Assembly (NCBI RefSeq): GCF_900230255.1
Contig: NZ_OCNJ01000014.1
Coordinates: 31,061-95,060, forward strand
Direction of reading: 5' to 3'
From: Caenispirillum bisanense
GTDB taxonomy: Bacteria; Pseudomonadota; Alphaproteobacteria; Rhodospirillales; Rhodospirillaceae
Length of the DNA: 64,000 bases
Positions within the stretch are counted from its first letter, which is position 1; each line of letters begins with the position of its first letter. This document shows positions 46,918 to 56,171 of the stretch, piece by piece. The notes beneath the pieces are model-generated. The model saw only the letters and a program-made list of their open reading frames with translations. It made no database searches and was not told where the DNA came from. Position numbers and translations under genes: made by a program.

Positions 46918-47946
46918 ATGGCAACGTTCCGCAAGATCCTGGGCGCCGCAGGCGTCTCGGCCCTGATGCTGGCGGCCGGTCCGGCCTTCGCCGAGTACCC
47001 GGAAAAGTCCGTCACCTACATCATCCCCTTCGGCCCGGGCGGCGAGTCCGACATCACCGCCCGCATGCAGCAGGAATTTTTCCCGAAGTACGCCAACGGC
47101 CAGGACGTGGTGATCCAGTACAAGCCCGGCGGCGGCGGCAGCCAGGCCTGGGCGCAGCTCAACGACATGCCGGCCGACGGCTACACCATCATGGGCGCCA
47201 ACGTGCCCCACACCCTCCTGCAGCCGATGATCGCCGACGCCGGCTACAAGACCGACGATCTGGCGGTGGTGCACTACTTCCACTACACGCCCGACGCCAT
47301 CGTCGTGTCCAAGGACAGCGAGTTCGAGACGCTGCAGGACCTGATCGACTACGCCAAGGAAAACCCGGGCGCCGTCACCTTCGCCGGCTCCGGCTCCAAC
47401 TCGGCCAACCACCTGATGCAGCAGCAGCTCGACAAGCTGGCCGGCATCACCACCACCTACGTGCCGTTCAAGGGCACGGGTGCTGCCGTGCAGGCCATCA
47501 TGGGCAACCAGACGACGGCCGGCGCCACCTATTCCACGGTCGGCGTGAACTATCCCGAGACCCGCACGCTCGCGGTCGCCGCCGACGAACGGCTGCCGAG
47601 CCTGCCCGACGTGCCGACCTTCAAGGAAGCCGGCATCGACTGGACCGGCGGCGCCTACCGCGGCGTGGCGGTGCCGGCCGAAACCCCCGACGACATCAAG
47701 CGCAAGGTGTCGGAGATCATCTCCGCCATCAACGCCGACCCCGACTTCCGCCGCAAGATGGAAGAGGGCGGCTTCGTGCTGACCCCCATCGACATGGACG
47801 CCATGCCCGAGTTCCTGGCCGAGCAGAAGGCCAAGTACCGCGGCATCGCCGAGGAGATGGGCCTGGTCGAGCCCGGCCAGGGCCAGAGCCAGGCGCAGGC
47901 GGACGACGCTTCCGCCGGCCAGGCTACTCAGTCCCAGACGCAGTAA
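46918..47946 (+). CDS. tctC: Tripartite tricarboxylate transporter substrate-binding protein
   Basis: 342 residues. The signal peptide ends AAGPAFA-E, and a Bug/TctC fold follows: YPEKSVTYIIPFGPGGESD, VIQYKPGGGG, and GTGAAVQAIMGNQ. The mature protein captures a carboxylic acid in the periplasm. GGAGG 5 nt upstream selects the ATG at 46918 rather than 46906. The C-terminal ~25 residues are a Q/S/A-rich tail (GQGQSQAQADD...) not usual in the family. It heads an operon with tctA, tctB and two tartrate enzymes, so D-tartrate is the likely ligand. Confidence 0.93.
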   Translation: MATFRKILGAAGVSALMLAAGPAFAEYPEKSVTYIIPFGPGGESDITARMQQEFFPKYANGQDVVIQYKPGGGGSQAWAQLNDMPADGYTIMGANVPHTLLQPMIADAGYKTDDLAVVHYFHYTPDAIVVSKDSEFETLQDLIDYAKENPGAVTFAGSGSNSANHLMQQQLDKLAGITTTYVPFKGTGAAVQAIMGNQTTAGATYSTVGVNYPETRTLAVAADERLPSLPDVPTFKEAGIDWTGGAYRGVAVPAETPDDIKRKVSEIISAINADPDFRRKMEEGGFVLTPIDMDAMPEFLAEQKAKYRGIAEEMGLVEPGQGQSQAQADDASAGQATQSQTQ

Positions 47947-47964
47947 TCCGGGACGGCCGCGCTC

Positions 47965-49518
47965 ATGGACAGGCTGCAGTACCTTTTCGACGCGCTGACG
48001 CCGTTCAACCTGCTGCTGGCGCTCGCCGGCGTGGTGGCGGGGACGGTGATCGGCGCCCTGCCGGGCCTGTCGGCGACCATGGCGGTGGCGGTGCTCGTGC
48101 CCATCACCTTCGCCATGGAGCCGGCGTCCGGGCTCATCATGCTGGGTGCCATCTACACCGGGGCCATCTACGGCGGCGCCTTCGCCGCCATCCTGGTGAA
48201 CACGCCGGGAACGCCGTCGGCCATCGCCACCACCTTCGACGGCTTCCCCATGGCCAAGCGCGGCGACGGCGACCTGGCGGTGACGCTGGCGGCGCTCGCC
48301 TCGGTGTGCGGCGGCATGGTGGGGGCGGTGGCGCTGCTGCTGCTCGCCCCGCCGCTGGCGCGGGTGTCGCTCGCCTTCGGGCCGGTGGAATACTTCTGGC
48401 TCGCCATGCTGGGCCTGACGCTCATCGCCGCGCTGTCGGAAGGCGACCTGCTGAAGGGGCTGATCGGCGCCTGCTTCGGGCTGCTCCTGTCCATGGTCGG
48501 TGTCGCGGTGGTCGGCGGCGACGTGCGCTTCACCTTGGGCTCGCCTTACCTCATCGGCGGGATCGAGGTGGTCTCGGCCCTCATCGGCCTCTACTGCATT
48601 CCCGTGCTGCTCGACATGGTGGGCACGCCGGAGGCCCATCTGAAGGTGAGCACGGCGCCGCGCGGCTTCCGCCTGAAGGAGGCGCTCGGCATCTCGTGGC
48701 GCTACAAGTTCAACCTGCTGCGCTCGTCGGTCATCGGCACCTTCGTCGGCATCCTGCCGGGCGCCGGCGGCTCCATCGCCGGGCTGGTGGCCTATTCCGA
48801 GGCGCGGCGCAGTTCCAAGCGGTCGCGCCACTTCGGCACCGGCGAGCCGGAAGGCGTCATGGCGACGGAGGCGGCCAACAACGCCACCGTCGGCGGCGGC
48901 TTCATCCCGACGCTGGTGCTCGGCATCCCCGGCACGCCGCCCGACGCGGTGATCCTGGGGGCGCTGCTGGTGCAGGGCATCCGCACCGGGTCGAGCCTGT
49001 TCACCGAGCAGGCGGCCATTTCCTACACCTTCATCTTCGGGCTGCTCATCGCGACCGTGCTCATGCTGCCGACGGGGCTGCTCATCGGCCGCTACGCCTA
49101 CAAGAGCATCGTGACGCTGCCCAAGGCGATCCTGGTGCCGACCATCGCCTTCATGACCGTCATCGGCAGCTACGCCATCCAGAACAGCGCCGTCGACGTG
49201 GTCATCATGTTCGTGCTGGGCATCGTCGGCTGGGTGCTGGCGCGCTACGGCTTCAAGCCGTCGCCCATCGTGCTCGGCCTGGTGCTCGGGCAGATCGCCG
49301 AGCAGGGCTTCGTGCAGGGCTGGCTCATCGGCTCGGCCACCGACAACCGGCTGGGCATGTACTTCGGCCGCCCTATCAGCATGGCGATCATCGCCTTCAT
49401 CGTGCTGTCGCTGTTCTGGCCGCTGGTGGCGAGCCGCTTCAAGATCGGCGGCAAGACAGGCGGTGGGGCGCCCGCGCCCGACGCCCCCCGCAAGGAGAAA
49501 CCGGCCCATGTCGACTGA
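47965..49518 (+). CDS. tctA: Tripartite tricarboxylate transporter large permease
   Basis: 517 residues with ~12 hydrophobic segments. The TctA signature GALPGLSATMAVAVLVPITF is at ~28-47, with a second GILPGAGGSIAGLVAY at ~270 and the LGIPGTPPDAVILGAL segment. It forms the transport path in the inner membrane, driven by an ion gradient. It is 18 nt after tctC and overlaps tctB by 11 nt. The C-terminal tail is Gly/Pro rich and cytoplasmic. Confidence 0.95.
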   Translation: MDRLQYLFDALTPFNLLLALAGVVAGTVIGALPGLSATMAVAVLVPITFAMEPASGLIMLGAIYTGAIYGGAFAAILVNTPGTPSAIATTFDGFPMAKRGDGDLAVTLAALASVCGGMVGAVALLLLAPPLARVSLAFGPVEYFWLAMLGLTLIAALSEGDLLKGLIGACFGLLLSMVGVAVVGGDVRFTLGSPYLIGGIEVVSALIGLYCIPVLLDMVGTPEAHLKVSTAPRGFRLKEALGISWRYKFNLLRSSVIGTFVGILPGAGGSIAGLVAYSEARRSSKRSRHFGTGEPEGVMATEAANNATVGGGFIPTLVLGIPGTPPDAVILGALLVQGIRTGSSLFTEQAAISYTFIFGLLIATVLMLPTGLLIGRYAYKSIVTLPKAILVPTIAFMTVIGSYAIQNSAVDVVIMFVLGIVGWVLARYGFKPSPIVLGLVLGQIAEQGFVQGWLIGSATDNRLGMYFGRPISMAIIAFIVLSLFWPLVASRFKIGGKTGGGAPAPDAPRKEKPAHVD

Positions 49519-49978
49519 CACCGCGAAGCGCCATCCCCACGACGTCGGCGGCATCGTCTTCGGCCTGCTGTTCATCGGCCTCGGCGTCTGGGTGATCCTG
49601 GAGACGGCGGGCATGAGCCGCCTCGGCTCGGTGTTCCCGCGCTCCATCGCCGGCGCCATGATCGTGTTCTCCACCCTCATGGTGGTCACCCGCCTGATCC
49701 GCCCGCGCGGGCACGAGACGCCGACGGGCGGCTCGCCCCGGCGCTGGGGTGCCTTCATCGCCGTCATGGCCGTCTGGGTGCTGCTGCTCGGCCTCGTCGG
49801 TTTCTTCGTCACCAGCCTGATTGCCTTCCTGGCGCTCATGCTGGTCGCCCAGCACGACCCGTGGACGCCGCGCCGCGCCGTCGTGCTGACGATCGCGGGC
49901 GTGGTGATCGTCGGCGCCTTCCAGGTGCTGTTCACCGAAGCCCTCAACGTCCCCCTGCCCACCGGGCTCCTGTTCTGA
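49508..49978 (+). CDS. tctB: Tripartite tricarboxylate transporter small permease
   Basis: 156 residues with four hydrophobic segments (IVFGLLFIGLGVWVILETAG; IAGAMIVFSTLMVVTRL; AFIAVMAVWVLLLGLVGFFVTSLIAFLALML; VVLTIAGVVIVGAFQVLF), the TctB pattern, ending with the common LNVPLPTGLLF. It partners TctA in the membrane. The ATG at 49508 overlaps the tctA stop by 11 nt, showing translational coupling. Confidence 0.92.
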   Translation: MSTDTAKRHPHDVGGIVFGLLFIGLGVWVILETAGMSRLGSVFPRSIAGAMIVFSTLMVVTRLIRPRGHETPTGGSPRRWGAFIAVMAVWVLLLGLVGFFVTSLIAFLALMLVAQHDPWTPRRAVVLTIAGVVIVGAFQVLFTEALNVPLPTGLLF

Positions 49979-49990
49979 CCAGAGAGAACA

Positions 49991-51160
49991 ATGAAGATCG
50001 TCGACATCCGCGAGACGACCGCCTCCATCGCCTCGCCCATCGCCAACGCCTACATCGACTTCAGCAAGATGACGTGCAGCGTCGTCGCCGTGGTGACCGA
50101 CGTTGTCCGTGACGGCAAGCCGGTGGTCGGCTACGGCTTCAACTCCAACGGCCGCTACGGCCAGGGGCCGCTGCTGCGCGACCGCTTCATCCCGCGCCTG
50201 AAGGAGGCCGATCCCGACAGCCTGATCGACGCCGAGCACGGCACCATCGACCCCTTCGCCGTCTGGCGCACCCTCATGACCAACGAGAAGCCGGGCGGCC
50301 ACGGCGAGCGCTCCGTCGCCGTCGGGGTGATCGACATGGCGGTGTGGGACGCGGTGGCGAAGATCGCCGAAAAGCCGCTCTACCGCCTGCTGGCGGAGCG
50401 CTTCGGCGAGGGCGCGCCCGACGAGCGGGTGTGGGTCTATGCTGCCGGCGGCTACTACTACCCCGACAAAGGCCTGTCGGCGCTGCAGGACGAGCTGAAG
50501 AGCTACCTCGACCGCGGCTACCGCGAGGTCAAGATGAAGATCGGCGCCGTGCCGCTGGCCGAGGACCTGAAGCGCATCGAGGCGGCGCTGGCGGTGGTGG
50601 ACGGCGACGGCGCCCGGCTCTGCGTCGACGCCAACGGCCGCTTCGACACGGCGACCGCGCTCGCCTATGCCGACGCCATGGCTCCCTACGGGCTCAAGTG
50701 GTACGAGGAGGCGGGCGACCCGCTCGACTACGCCCTGCAGGCGGAGGTTTCGGCGCGCTACCCCGGCGCCATGGCGACGGGCGAGAACCTGTTCTCCATG
50801 CAGGACGCCCGCAACCTGATCCGCTACGGCGGCATGAACCCCGAGACCGACTGGCTGCAGTTCGACTGCGCCCTGTCCTACGGTCTGGTGGAATACCTGC
50901 GCACCCTGCAGATGCTGAAGGACAACGGCTGGTCCAGCCGGCGCGTGGTGCCGCACGGCGGCCACCAGCTGTCGCTCAACATCGCCGCCGGCCTGCACCT
51001 CGGCGGCAACGAGAGCTATCCCGACGTCTTCCAGCCCTTCGGCGGCTTCGCCGACGGTACCCCCGTCGAAGACGGGTATGTCGGCCTGCCCGACGTGCCG
51101 GGCATCGGGTTCGAGGCCAAGGCGGCGCTCTACGCCGTCATGAAGCCGCTGGGCGAATGA
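49991..51160 (+). CDS. tarD: D-tartrate dehydratase-like enolase-superfamily enzyme
   Basis: 389 residues. The mandelate-racemase-type barrel carries metal ligands D213 (CVDAN), E239 (WYEEAG) and E265 (TGENLF), the base lysines K181/K183 (EVKMKIG) and H322 (VVPHGGHQ). This arrangement, H322 included, matches the D-tartrate dehydratase characterised in Bradyrhizobium as I remember it. The reaction is D-tartrate to oxaloacetate plus water in the cytoplasm. It is 12 nt after tctB and 25 nt before a tartrate/malate dehydrogenase gene, which supports the assignment. A different acid sugar cannot be excluded by sequence alone. Confidence 0.85.
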   Translation: MKIVDIRETTASIASPIANAYIDFSKMTCSVVAVVTDVVRDGKPVVGYGFNSNGRYGQGPLLRDRFIPRLKEADPDSLIDAEHGTIDPFAVWRTLMTNEKPGGHGERSVAVGVIDMAVWDAVAKIAEKPLYRLLAERFGEGAPDERVWVYAAGGYYYPDKGLSALQDELKSYLDRGYREVKMKIGAVPLAEDLKRIEAALAVVDGDGARLCVDANGRFDTATALAYADAMAPYGLKWYEEAGDPLDYALQAEVSARYPGAMATGENLFSMQDARNLIRYGGMNPETDWLQFDCALSYGLVEYLRTLQMLKDNGWSSRRVVPHGGHQLSLNIAAGLHLGGNESYPDVFQPFGGFADGTPVEDGYVGLPDVPGIGFEAKAALYAVMKPLGE

Positions 51161-51185
51161 GAACCGAGAAAAGGAGAGCGAGAGC

Positions 51186-52247
51186 GTGACGAAGACCTAC
51201 AAGATCGCGGTCATTCCCGGCGACGGCATCGGCAAGGAAGTGGTGCCGGAGGGCATCCGCGTGCTGGAGGCCGTGGGCGCCAAGTTCGACATCGCCTTCC
51301 AGTGGGACGAGAAGGACTGGAGCTGCGAACGCTGGCAGGCCACGGGCCGCATGATGCCGGAAGACGCGCTGGAGGGCATCCGCGGCCACGACGGCATCTT
51401 CCTCGGCGCCGTCGGCTGGCCGACCGTGCCCGACCACGTCTCCCTCTGGGGCCTGCTGATCCCCATCCGCCGCGAGTTCCGGCAGTATGTGAACCTGCGC
51501 CCGGTGCGCCTGTTCGAGGGCGTGCGCTCGCCGCTGGCCGACCGCGCGCCGGGCGACATCGACTTCATGATCGTGCGCGAGAACAACGAGGGCGAATATT
51601 CCGAGATGGGCGGCCGCCTCAACAAGGGCACGCCCGACGAGGTGGTGATCCAGGAGAACATCTTCACCCGCAAGGGCGTCGATCGCGTGCTGCGCTATGC
51701 CTTCGACCTGGCGCAGAGCCGGCCGAAGAAGCACCTGACCAGCGCCACCAAGTCCAACGGCATCATCCACACCATGCCGTTCTGGGACGAGTGCTTCGCC
51801 GCCATGGCCAAGGACTACCCGGACATCCGCACCGACCAGTTCCACATCGACATCTTGACGGCGCACTTCGTGCAGCACCCGGACTGGTTCGACGTGGTGG
51901 TCGGCTCCAACCTGTTCGGCGACATCCTGTCCGACCTCGGGCCGGCGGTCACCGGCACCATCGGTATCGCGCCCTCGGCCAACCTCAACCCCGAGCGCGA
52001 GTTTCCGAGCATGTTCGAGCCGGTGCACGGTTCGGCGCCGGACATCGCCGGCCAGGGCATCGCCAACCCCATCGGCCAGATCTGGTCGGGCGCCATGATG
52101 CTCGACCACCTGGGCCACCCCGAGGCGGCGCGCGCCATCGTCGCCGCTATCGAGCGGTTGCTGGCGGAAAAGGGGCCGCGCACCCGCGACATGGGCGGTA
52201 CGGCCGATACGGTGGCGGTCGGCAAGGCGCTCGCCGATCTGATCTGA
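51186..52247 (+). CDS. ttuC: Tartrate dehydrogenase / decarboxylating D-malate dehydrogenase
   Basis: 353 residues of the isocitrate/isopropylmalate dehydrogenase family. Seen are IPGDGIGKEV at the start, the substrate Arg cluster (NLRPVRLF, IVRENNEGEYSEMGG), the catalytic K in SATKSNGI, the metal Asp residues in VGSNLFGDILSD and the NAD+ segment EPVHGSAPDIAG. Such enzymes oxidise tartrate and oxidatively decarboxylate D-malate with NAD+. The start is GTG at 51186 with GGAGAG upstream. It is the last gene of the tct-tartrate operon and is followed by an intrinsic terminator. Confidence 0.92.
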   Translation: MTKTYKIAVIPGDGIGKEVVPEGIRVLEAVGAKFDIAFQWDEKDWSCERWQATGRMMPEDALEGIRGHDGIFLGAVGWPTVPDHVSLWGLLIPIRREFRQYVNLRPVRLFEGVRSPLADRAPGDIDFMIVRENNEGEYSEMGGRLNKGTPDEVVIQENIFTRKGVDRVLRYAFDLAQSRPKKHLTSATKSNGIIHTMPFWDECFAAMAKDYPDIRTDQFHIDILTAHFVQHPDWFDVVVGSNLFGDILSDLGPAVTGTIGIAPSANLNPEREFPSMFEPVHGSAPDIAGQGIANPIGQIWSGAMMLDHLGHPEAARAIVAAIERLLAEKGPRTRDMGGTADTVAVGKALADLI

Positions 52248-52256
52248 TCCGAACGA

Positions 52257-52289
52257 AACCGGCCCCGGCATCGCGCGGGGGCCGGTTTT
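52257..52289 (+). terminator. Rho-independent terminator of the tartrate operon
   Basis: 10-bp perfect stem AACCGGCCCC / GGGGCCGGTT with an 11-nt loop, then TTTTC. It is 9 nt past the ttuC stop and, since AAA lies on the other side, probably also ends transcription of the convergent fusion gene. Confidence 0.88.
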
Positions 52290-54880
52290 CATTCGGCGGG
52301 GGCGAAGGACGGTCCCGCCACCGGCCGGCGGGCGGCGCGCAGGCGGGCGAGGGCGCGCAGCAGGGCGTCCTGCACCCGGTGCGCGACGAGGCCGAGGGCG
52401 ACGCCGGTGGCGATCACCGCCACGGTCACGGGCGGCCCGGCGATGTCCTCGCCGAATGCGGCGCGCAGCAGGTCGGGCGCGAGGCCGTGGAACAGGTAGA
52501 TGTGATAGCTCGCCACGCCGAAGGGCACGATCAGGGCAAACAGGCGCCGCGGCAGGCGGATGCGCGGCGCAAACAGCAGCACCGACAGCACCGGGATCTG
52601 CAGCAGGAACTTCACCCACGACGACGTCCAGTTGCCGCCCGTATAGGCCATGAGCGGCATCACCACCACGGCGGCGGCGAGCAGCAGCCACTTCTGCCGC
52701 AGGCTCACGGCGAAGACGGCGCACCAGCCGAAGGCGGCGAGGTAGAGGTTCCAGTGCAGGGCGAAGATGCGCCGCCAGTCCATGTCCCACACCAGCGGCT
52801 GGGCGAGGCGCACGGCCAGGGCGGCCGCCAGGAACCCGAGGCCGAAGCCGAAGGGATCGCGCCGGGCGTAGCGGCGCACGGGCGGGATCGCCATGACGCC
52901 GATCCACAGAAGCGTCAACTGCACGAAGGCTTCCACGAACCAGTAGGCGAGCGGCAGCATGGTGTGATGGTCGGGGTCGGCGAAGCCCAGGTTGCCGACC
53001 AGGAACACCGACGCCCACGGCACCTGCTGCCAGGCGGCGGAGAACCCGACTACGAGCGCCGCATAGGGCACCAGCAGCGACCCCACCGGGCGCAGCACGC
53101 GCGAGAACCGACCCTCCACCAGGGCGTCGTACTGGAAGCGGGCGAGGCTGTAGCCGACCAGCATCATCAGCGCCGCCGCCCCGCCGGGGATCGGCCACAG
53201 CGTGGCGTGGTGCACCACCACCAGCAGGGCGGCGAGGGTACGGATCAGCAGGTCGGAGCCGATCTCGCAGCCGCGGCCCGCCGTCTCCTTGCGGCGCAAG
53301 GCGGCGAGGCGGCGCACCGGCATGGTCTCCCAGCCGTCGGGAATGTGCCCGAGGGCGCGCTCGAGGCCGATGGAGACCTGCACGTGGCGCAGGGAGTCGC
53401 CGCCGAGGCCGACGAAGGTGTCGCCGTCGCCCACCGCCTGCGGGAAGAAGGTCTCGCGGAACAGCGTCGCCACGTCGCTGGCGGCCTGTTCGGCCGGGCG
53501 CAGCAGTTCGCCGCGCAGGGTTTCGTAGTCGATCTTGCCGGTGGGCAGGCGGGGCAGGGCGTCGAGCGCCAACGCCCGCACGTGCGCCGCCGGCAGACCG
53601 GAGCTCTCCACCAGCAGCCGGCGCACCTCGCACGGCGGCTGGCCGGAGGTATAGGCGGCGAGGATGGTGCGGTCGTCGCCGACCACCGCGCCCTGCACGC
53701 CGGCGGCGGCCAGCGCCGCTTCCAGGCCGTCGTGGCCGACGCGGATGCCGGCGATCTTGGACATGCGGCGCAGGCGGCCGACGATGCGATAGAGGCCGTC
53801 GGGGTCGCGCTCGGCGAGGTCGCCGGTGCGCAGCTCCGCCAGCTCCGGCCCGCGGGTGAGGTCGGGGCGGTCGTGGGCGTAGCCCATCATGACGTTGGGA
53901 CCGCGGTAGACCAGTTCGCCCGCCCGGCCGCTGCCGTCGATCTCGGCGCCGCTCTCGTCGACCAGCGCCAGGGCGCCGCCGGGGATGGCGATGCCGATGC
54001 GGTCGGCGGCGGCGGGCAGGTGTTCGGGCGGCAGGTAGGCGATGCGCGCCGTCGCTTCGGTCTGGCCGTACATGACGAAGAAGCGCCCGCCGCGCCGGCT
54101 CATGTGCAGGTGGTAGCGGCGCACCAGGGCGGGGTCGAGGCGCCCGCCGGCGACGGTCATGGCCCGCAGGTCGGGCAGGGCGGCGTCGCGGAAGCCGATG
54201 CGCTCCAGCAGCTCGTAGGAATAGGGGACGCCGGCCATGGTGGTGCAGCGGGCGTCGCGCAGGTCGTCGACGAAGCCGGCGTCGAGGATGAACTTCTCCT
54301 GCACCAGCACGCTCGCCCCGACGGCCAGATGGGAGTTCAGCACCGACAGGCCGTAGGAGTAGTGCAGCGGCAGCGCCAGCAGGCCGCGATCGGCGGGCGT
54401 CAGGCCGAGGTAGCGGCCGATGCTGGCGGCGTTGCTCTGGACCGCGGCGGCGGACAGGCGCACGGCGCGGCTCTGGCCGGTGCTGCCGGAGGTGGAGAGG
54501 AGCAGCGCGAGGTCCGGGTGCAGCGGCGGATCGTCCTCGGCCGCCGCGCCGGTCTCGTCGGTGCGCCAGCGGCCGTCGCGCAGGCGGACGACGTAGTCGG
54601 GACGGAAGTCGCGCACGAAGGTGTCGGCGACCCCGGCCTTGCCCGGCGGCAGCAGCGCCACCGCATGACCCCCCTGCAACGCCGCCAGATAGGCGACGAC
54701 GGCGTGATCGGACAGCCGCGCCTCCACCGCCACCAGGGTCCGCTGCGCGCCGTACCGCGTCGCCTGAACCGCCACCCGCCGTGCCAGATCGGCATAGGTG
54801 ACGCAGCGCCCGCCGGGAAACACCAGCGCCGGTGCATCGCCGTGGCGGTCGAGGTCGTGGAAGAAGGCGGTGGCGGTCAT
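52289..54880 (-). CDS. Adenylation domain + carrier protein + membrane acyltransferase-3 fusion
   Basis: 863 residues. Residues ~10-440 are an AMP-binding (adenylate-forming) domain with the P-loop LLLSTSGSTGQSRA, YGQTEAT and ELRTGDLAERDPDGLYRIVGR; the A10 lysine is in LPTGKIDYE. Residues ~460-520 are a phosphopantetheine carrier with S496 in GLGGDSLRHV. Residues ~540-840 are a ten-helix-like acyltransferase-3 domain (YWFVEAFVQLTLLW, YHIYLFHGLAP). The chain could activate an acid, load it on its own carrier and pass it across or onto an envelope glycan. The substrate is unknown and there is no biosynthetic partner nearby. The start ATG at 54880 has only a weak ribosome site. It ends at the shared terminator. 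Confidence 0.88.
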   Translation of the reverse strand: MTATAFFHDLDRHGDAPALVFPGGRCVTYADLARRVAVQATRYGAQRTLVAVEARLSDHAVVAYLAALQGGHAVALLPPGKAGVADTFVRDFRPDYVVRLRDGRWRTDETGAAAEDDPPLHPDLALLLSTSGSTGQSRAVRLSAAAVQSNAASIGRYLGLTPADRGLLALPLHYSYGLSVLNSHLAVGASVLVQEKFILDAGFVDDLRDARCTTMAGVPYSYELLERIGFRDAALPDLRAMTVAGGRLDPALVRRYHLHMSRRGGRFFVMYGQTEATARIAYLPPEHLPAAADRIGIAIPGGALALVDESGAEIDGSGRAGELVYRGPNVMMGYAHDRPDLTRGPELAELRTGDLAERDPDGLYRIVGRLRRMSKIAGIRVGHDGLEAALAAAGVQGAVVGDDRTILAAYTSGQPPCEVRRLLVESSGLPAAHVRALALDALPRLPTGKIDYETLRGELLRPAEQAASDVATLFRETFFPQAVGDGDTFVGLGGDSLRHVQVSIGLERALGHIPDGWETMPVRRLAALRRKETAGRGCEIGSDLLIRTLAALLVVVHHATLWPIPGGAAALMMLVGYSLARFQYDALVEGRFSRVLRPVGSLLVPYAALVVGFSAAWQQVPWASVFLVGNLGFADPDHHTMLPLAYWFVEAFVQLTLLWIGVMAIPPVRRYARRDPFGFGLGFLAAALAVRLAQPLVWDMDWRRIFALHWNLYLAAFGWCAVFAVSLRQKWLLLAAAVVVMPLMAYTGGNWTSSWVKFLLQIPVLSVLLFAPRIRLPRRLFALIVPFGVASYHIYLFHGLAPDLLRAAFGEDIAGPPVTVAVIATGVALGLVAHRVQDALLRALARLRAARRPVAGPSFAPAE

Positions 54881-54987
54881 GGGCGCGGGTCCGTCGGCAG
54901 AGCGGCGCGAATGAGAATGCGTCGCAGCACCACCTAGCAGACCGATGTGCCGGTGTAAACCATCATGCGAATTGGGGATTAAGCATC

Positions 54988-55389
<402 letters not shown>

Positions 55390-55426
55390 GATGCGGCGTC
55401 GGATGTAGAGGACTGCGCGCCCGCGG

Positions 55427-56170
55427 TCAAGCCTCGGTCGCCTGCCGCGGCGTTTCCACCAGATCGCGCAGGGCCTGGATCAGCGCCCAGGTCTCGGCAT
55501 CGGGCATGCCGGACAGGTCGGCCGGGCGGTAGTGGCGCTGGAAGGCGACGATGGCCTTGCTCGTCGCCTCGTCCAGCGCGCCGGTGCGCGGCACCGCGTA
55601 GCCGATGTCGGACAGTGCCGCCTGCACCTCGGCGATGGAGCCCGGCTGCGCCGTCGGCACCGCTTCCGCCGGCACCGGCCACAGGCCGACGCCTTCGGCG
55701 GCGAGGCGCTTCCAGTCGAACAGTTCGCCGGGGTCTTCCTTGCGCAGCGGCGCGACGTCGGAATGGCCGACCACGTTGCGCGCCGGGATCGTCGGGTGAC
55801 GCGCCAGGATGTCGCGGCACAGGCCGATCACCGCCTGGATCTGCGCATCGGGGAAGGGGCGGTAGCCGAACTCGTGGCCCGGGTTGACGATCTCGACGCC
55901 GATGGAGCGGCTGTTGATGTCGGTGCGGCCGCGCCAGCTGGAGACGCCGGCGTGCCAGGCCCGGCGGCCTTCCGGCACCAGGCAGTGCAGGGTGCCGTCT
56001 TCCTCCACCAGCCAGTGGGCGGAGACGTCGCTGGACTTGTCGCACAGGCGCTTCAGGGCGTCCTGGGCGCTGCGCATGCCGGTGTAGTGCAGCACCAGCA
56101 TGTCGACGCGCAAACCTTCCGCGCGGGGACCGTGGTTGGGGGAACGGGCGTAGCGCGGCGGCTTGACCAT
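55427..56170 (-). CDS. AmpD-like N-acetylmuramoyl-L-alanine amidase with peptidoglycan-binding domain
   Basis: 247 residues. The Amidase_2 domain (~20-155) has zinc ligands H28 (VLHYTG) and His in VGHSDVAP, with ... RKEDPG supplying the third ligand/catalytic residues. A PG_binding_1 domain follows (~178-240, VQAALSDIGYAVPRTGALDEATSKAIVAFQ). No signal peptide is seen, so like AmpD it probably works in the cytoplasm on anhydromuropeptides. It starts 1 nt after the EamA gene at 56172-57068, and rnpB lies 37 nt downstream on the same strand. Confidence 0.92.
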   Translation of the reverse strand: MVKPPRYARSPNHGPRAEGLRVDMLVLHYTGMRSAQDALKRLCDKSSDVSAHWLVEEDGTLHCLVPEGRRAWHAGVSSWRGRTDINSRSIGVEIVNPGHEFGYRPFPDAQIQAVIGLCRDILARHPTIPARNVVGHSDVAPLRKEDPGELFDWKRLAAEGVGLWPVPAEAVPTAQPGSIAEVQAALSDIGYAVPRTGALDEATSKAIVAFQRHYRPADLSGMPDAETWALIQALRDLVETPRQATEA

Positions 56171-56171
56171 G

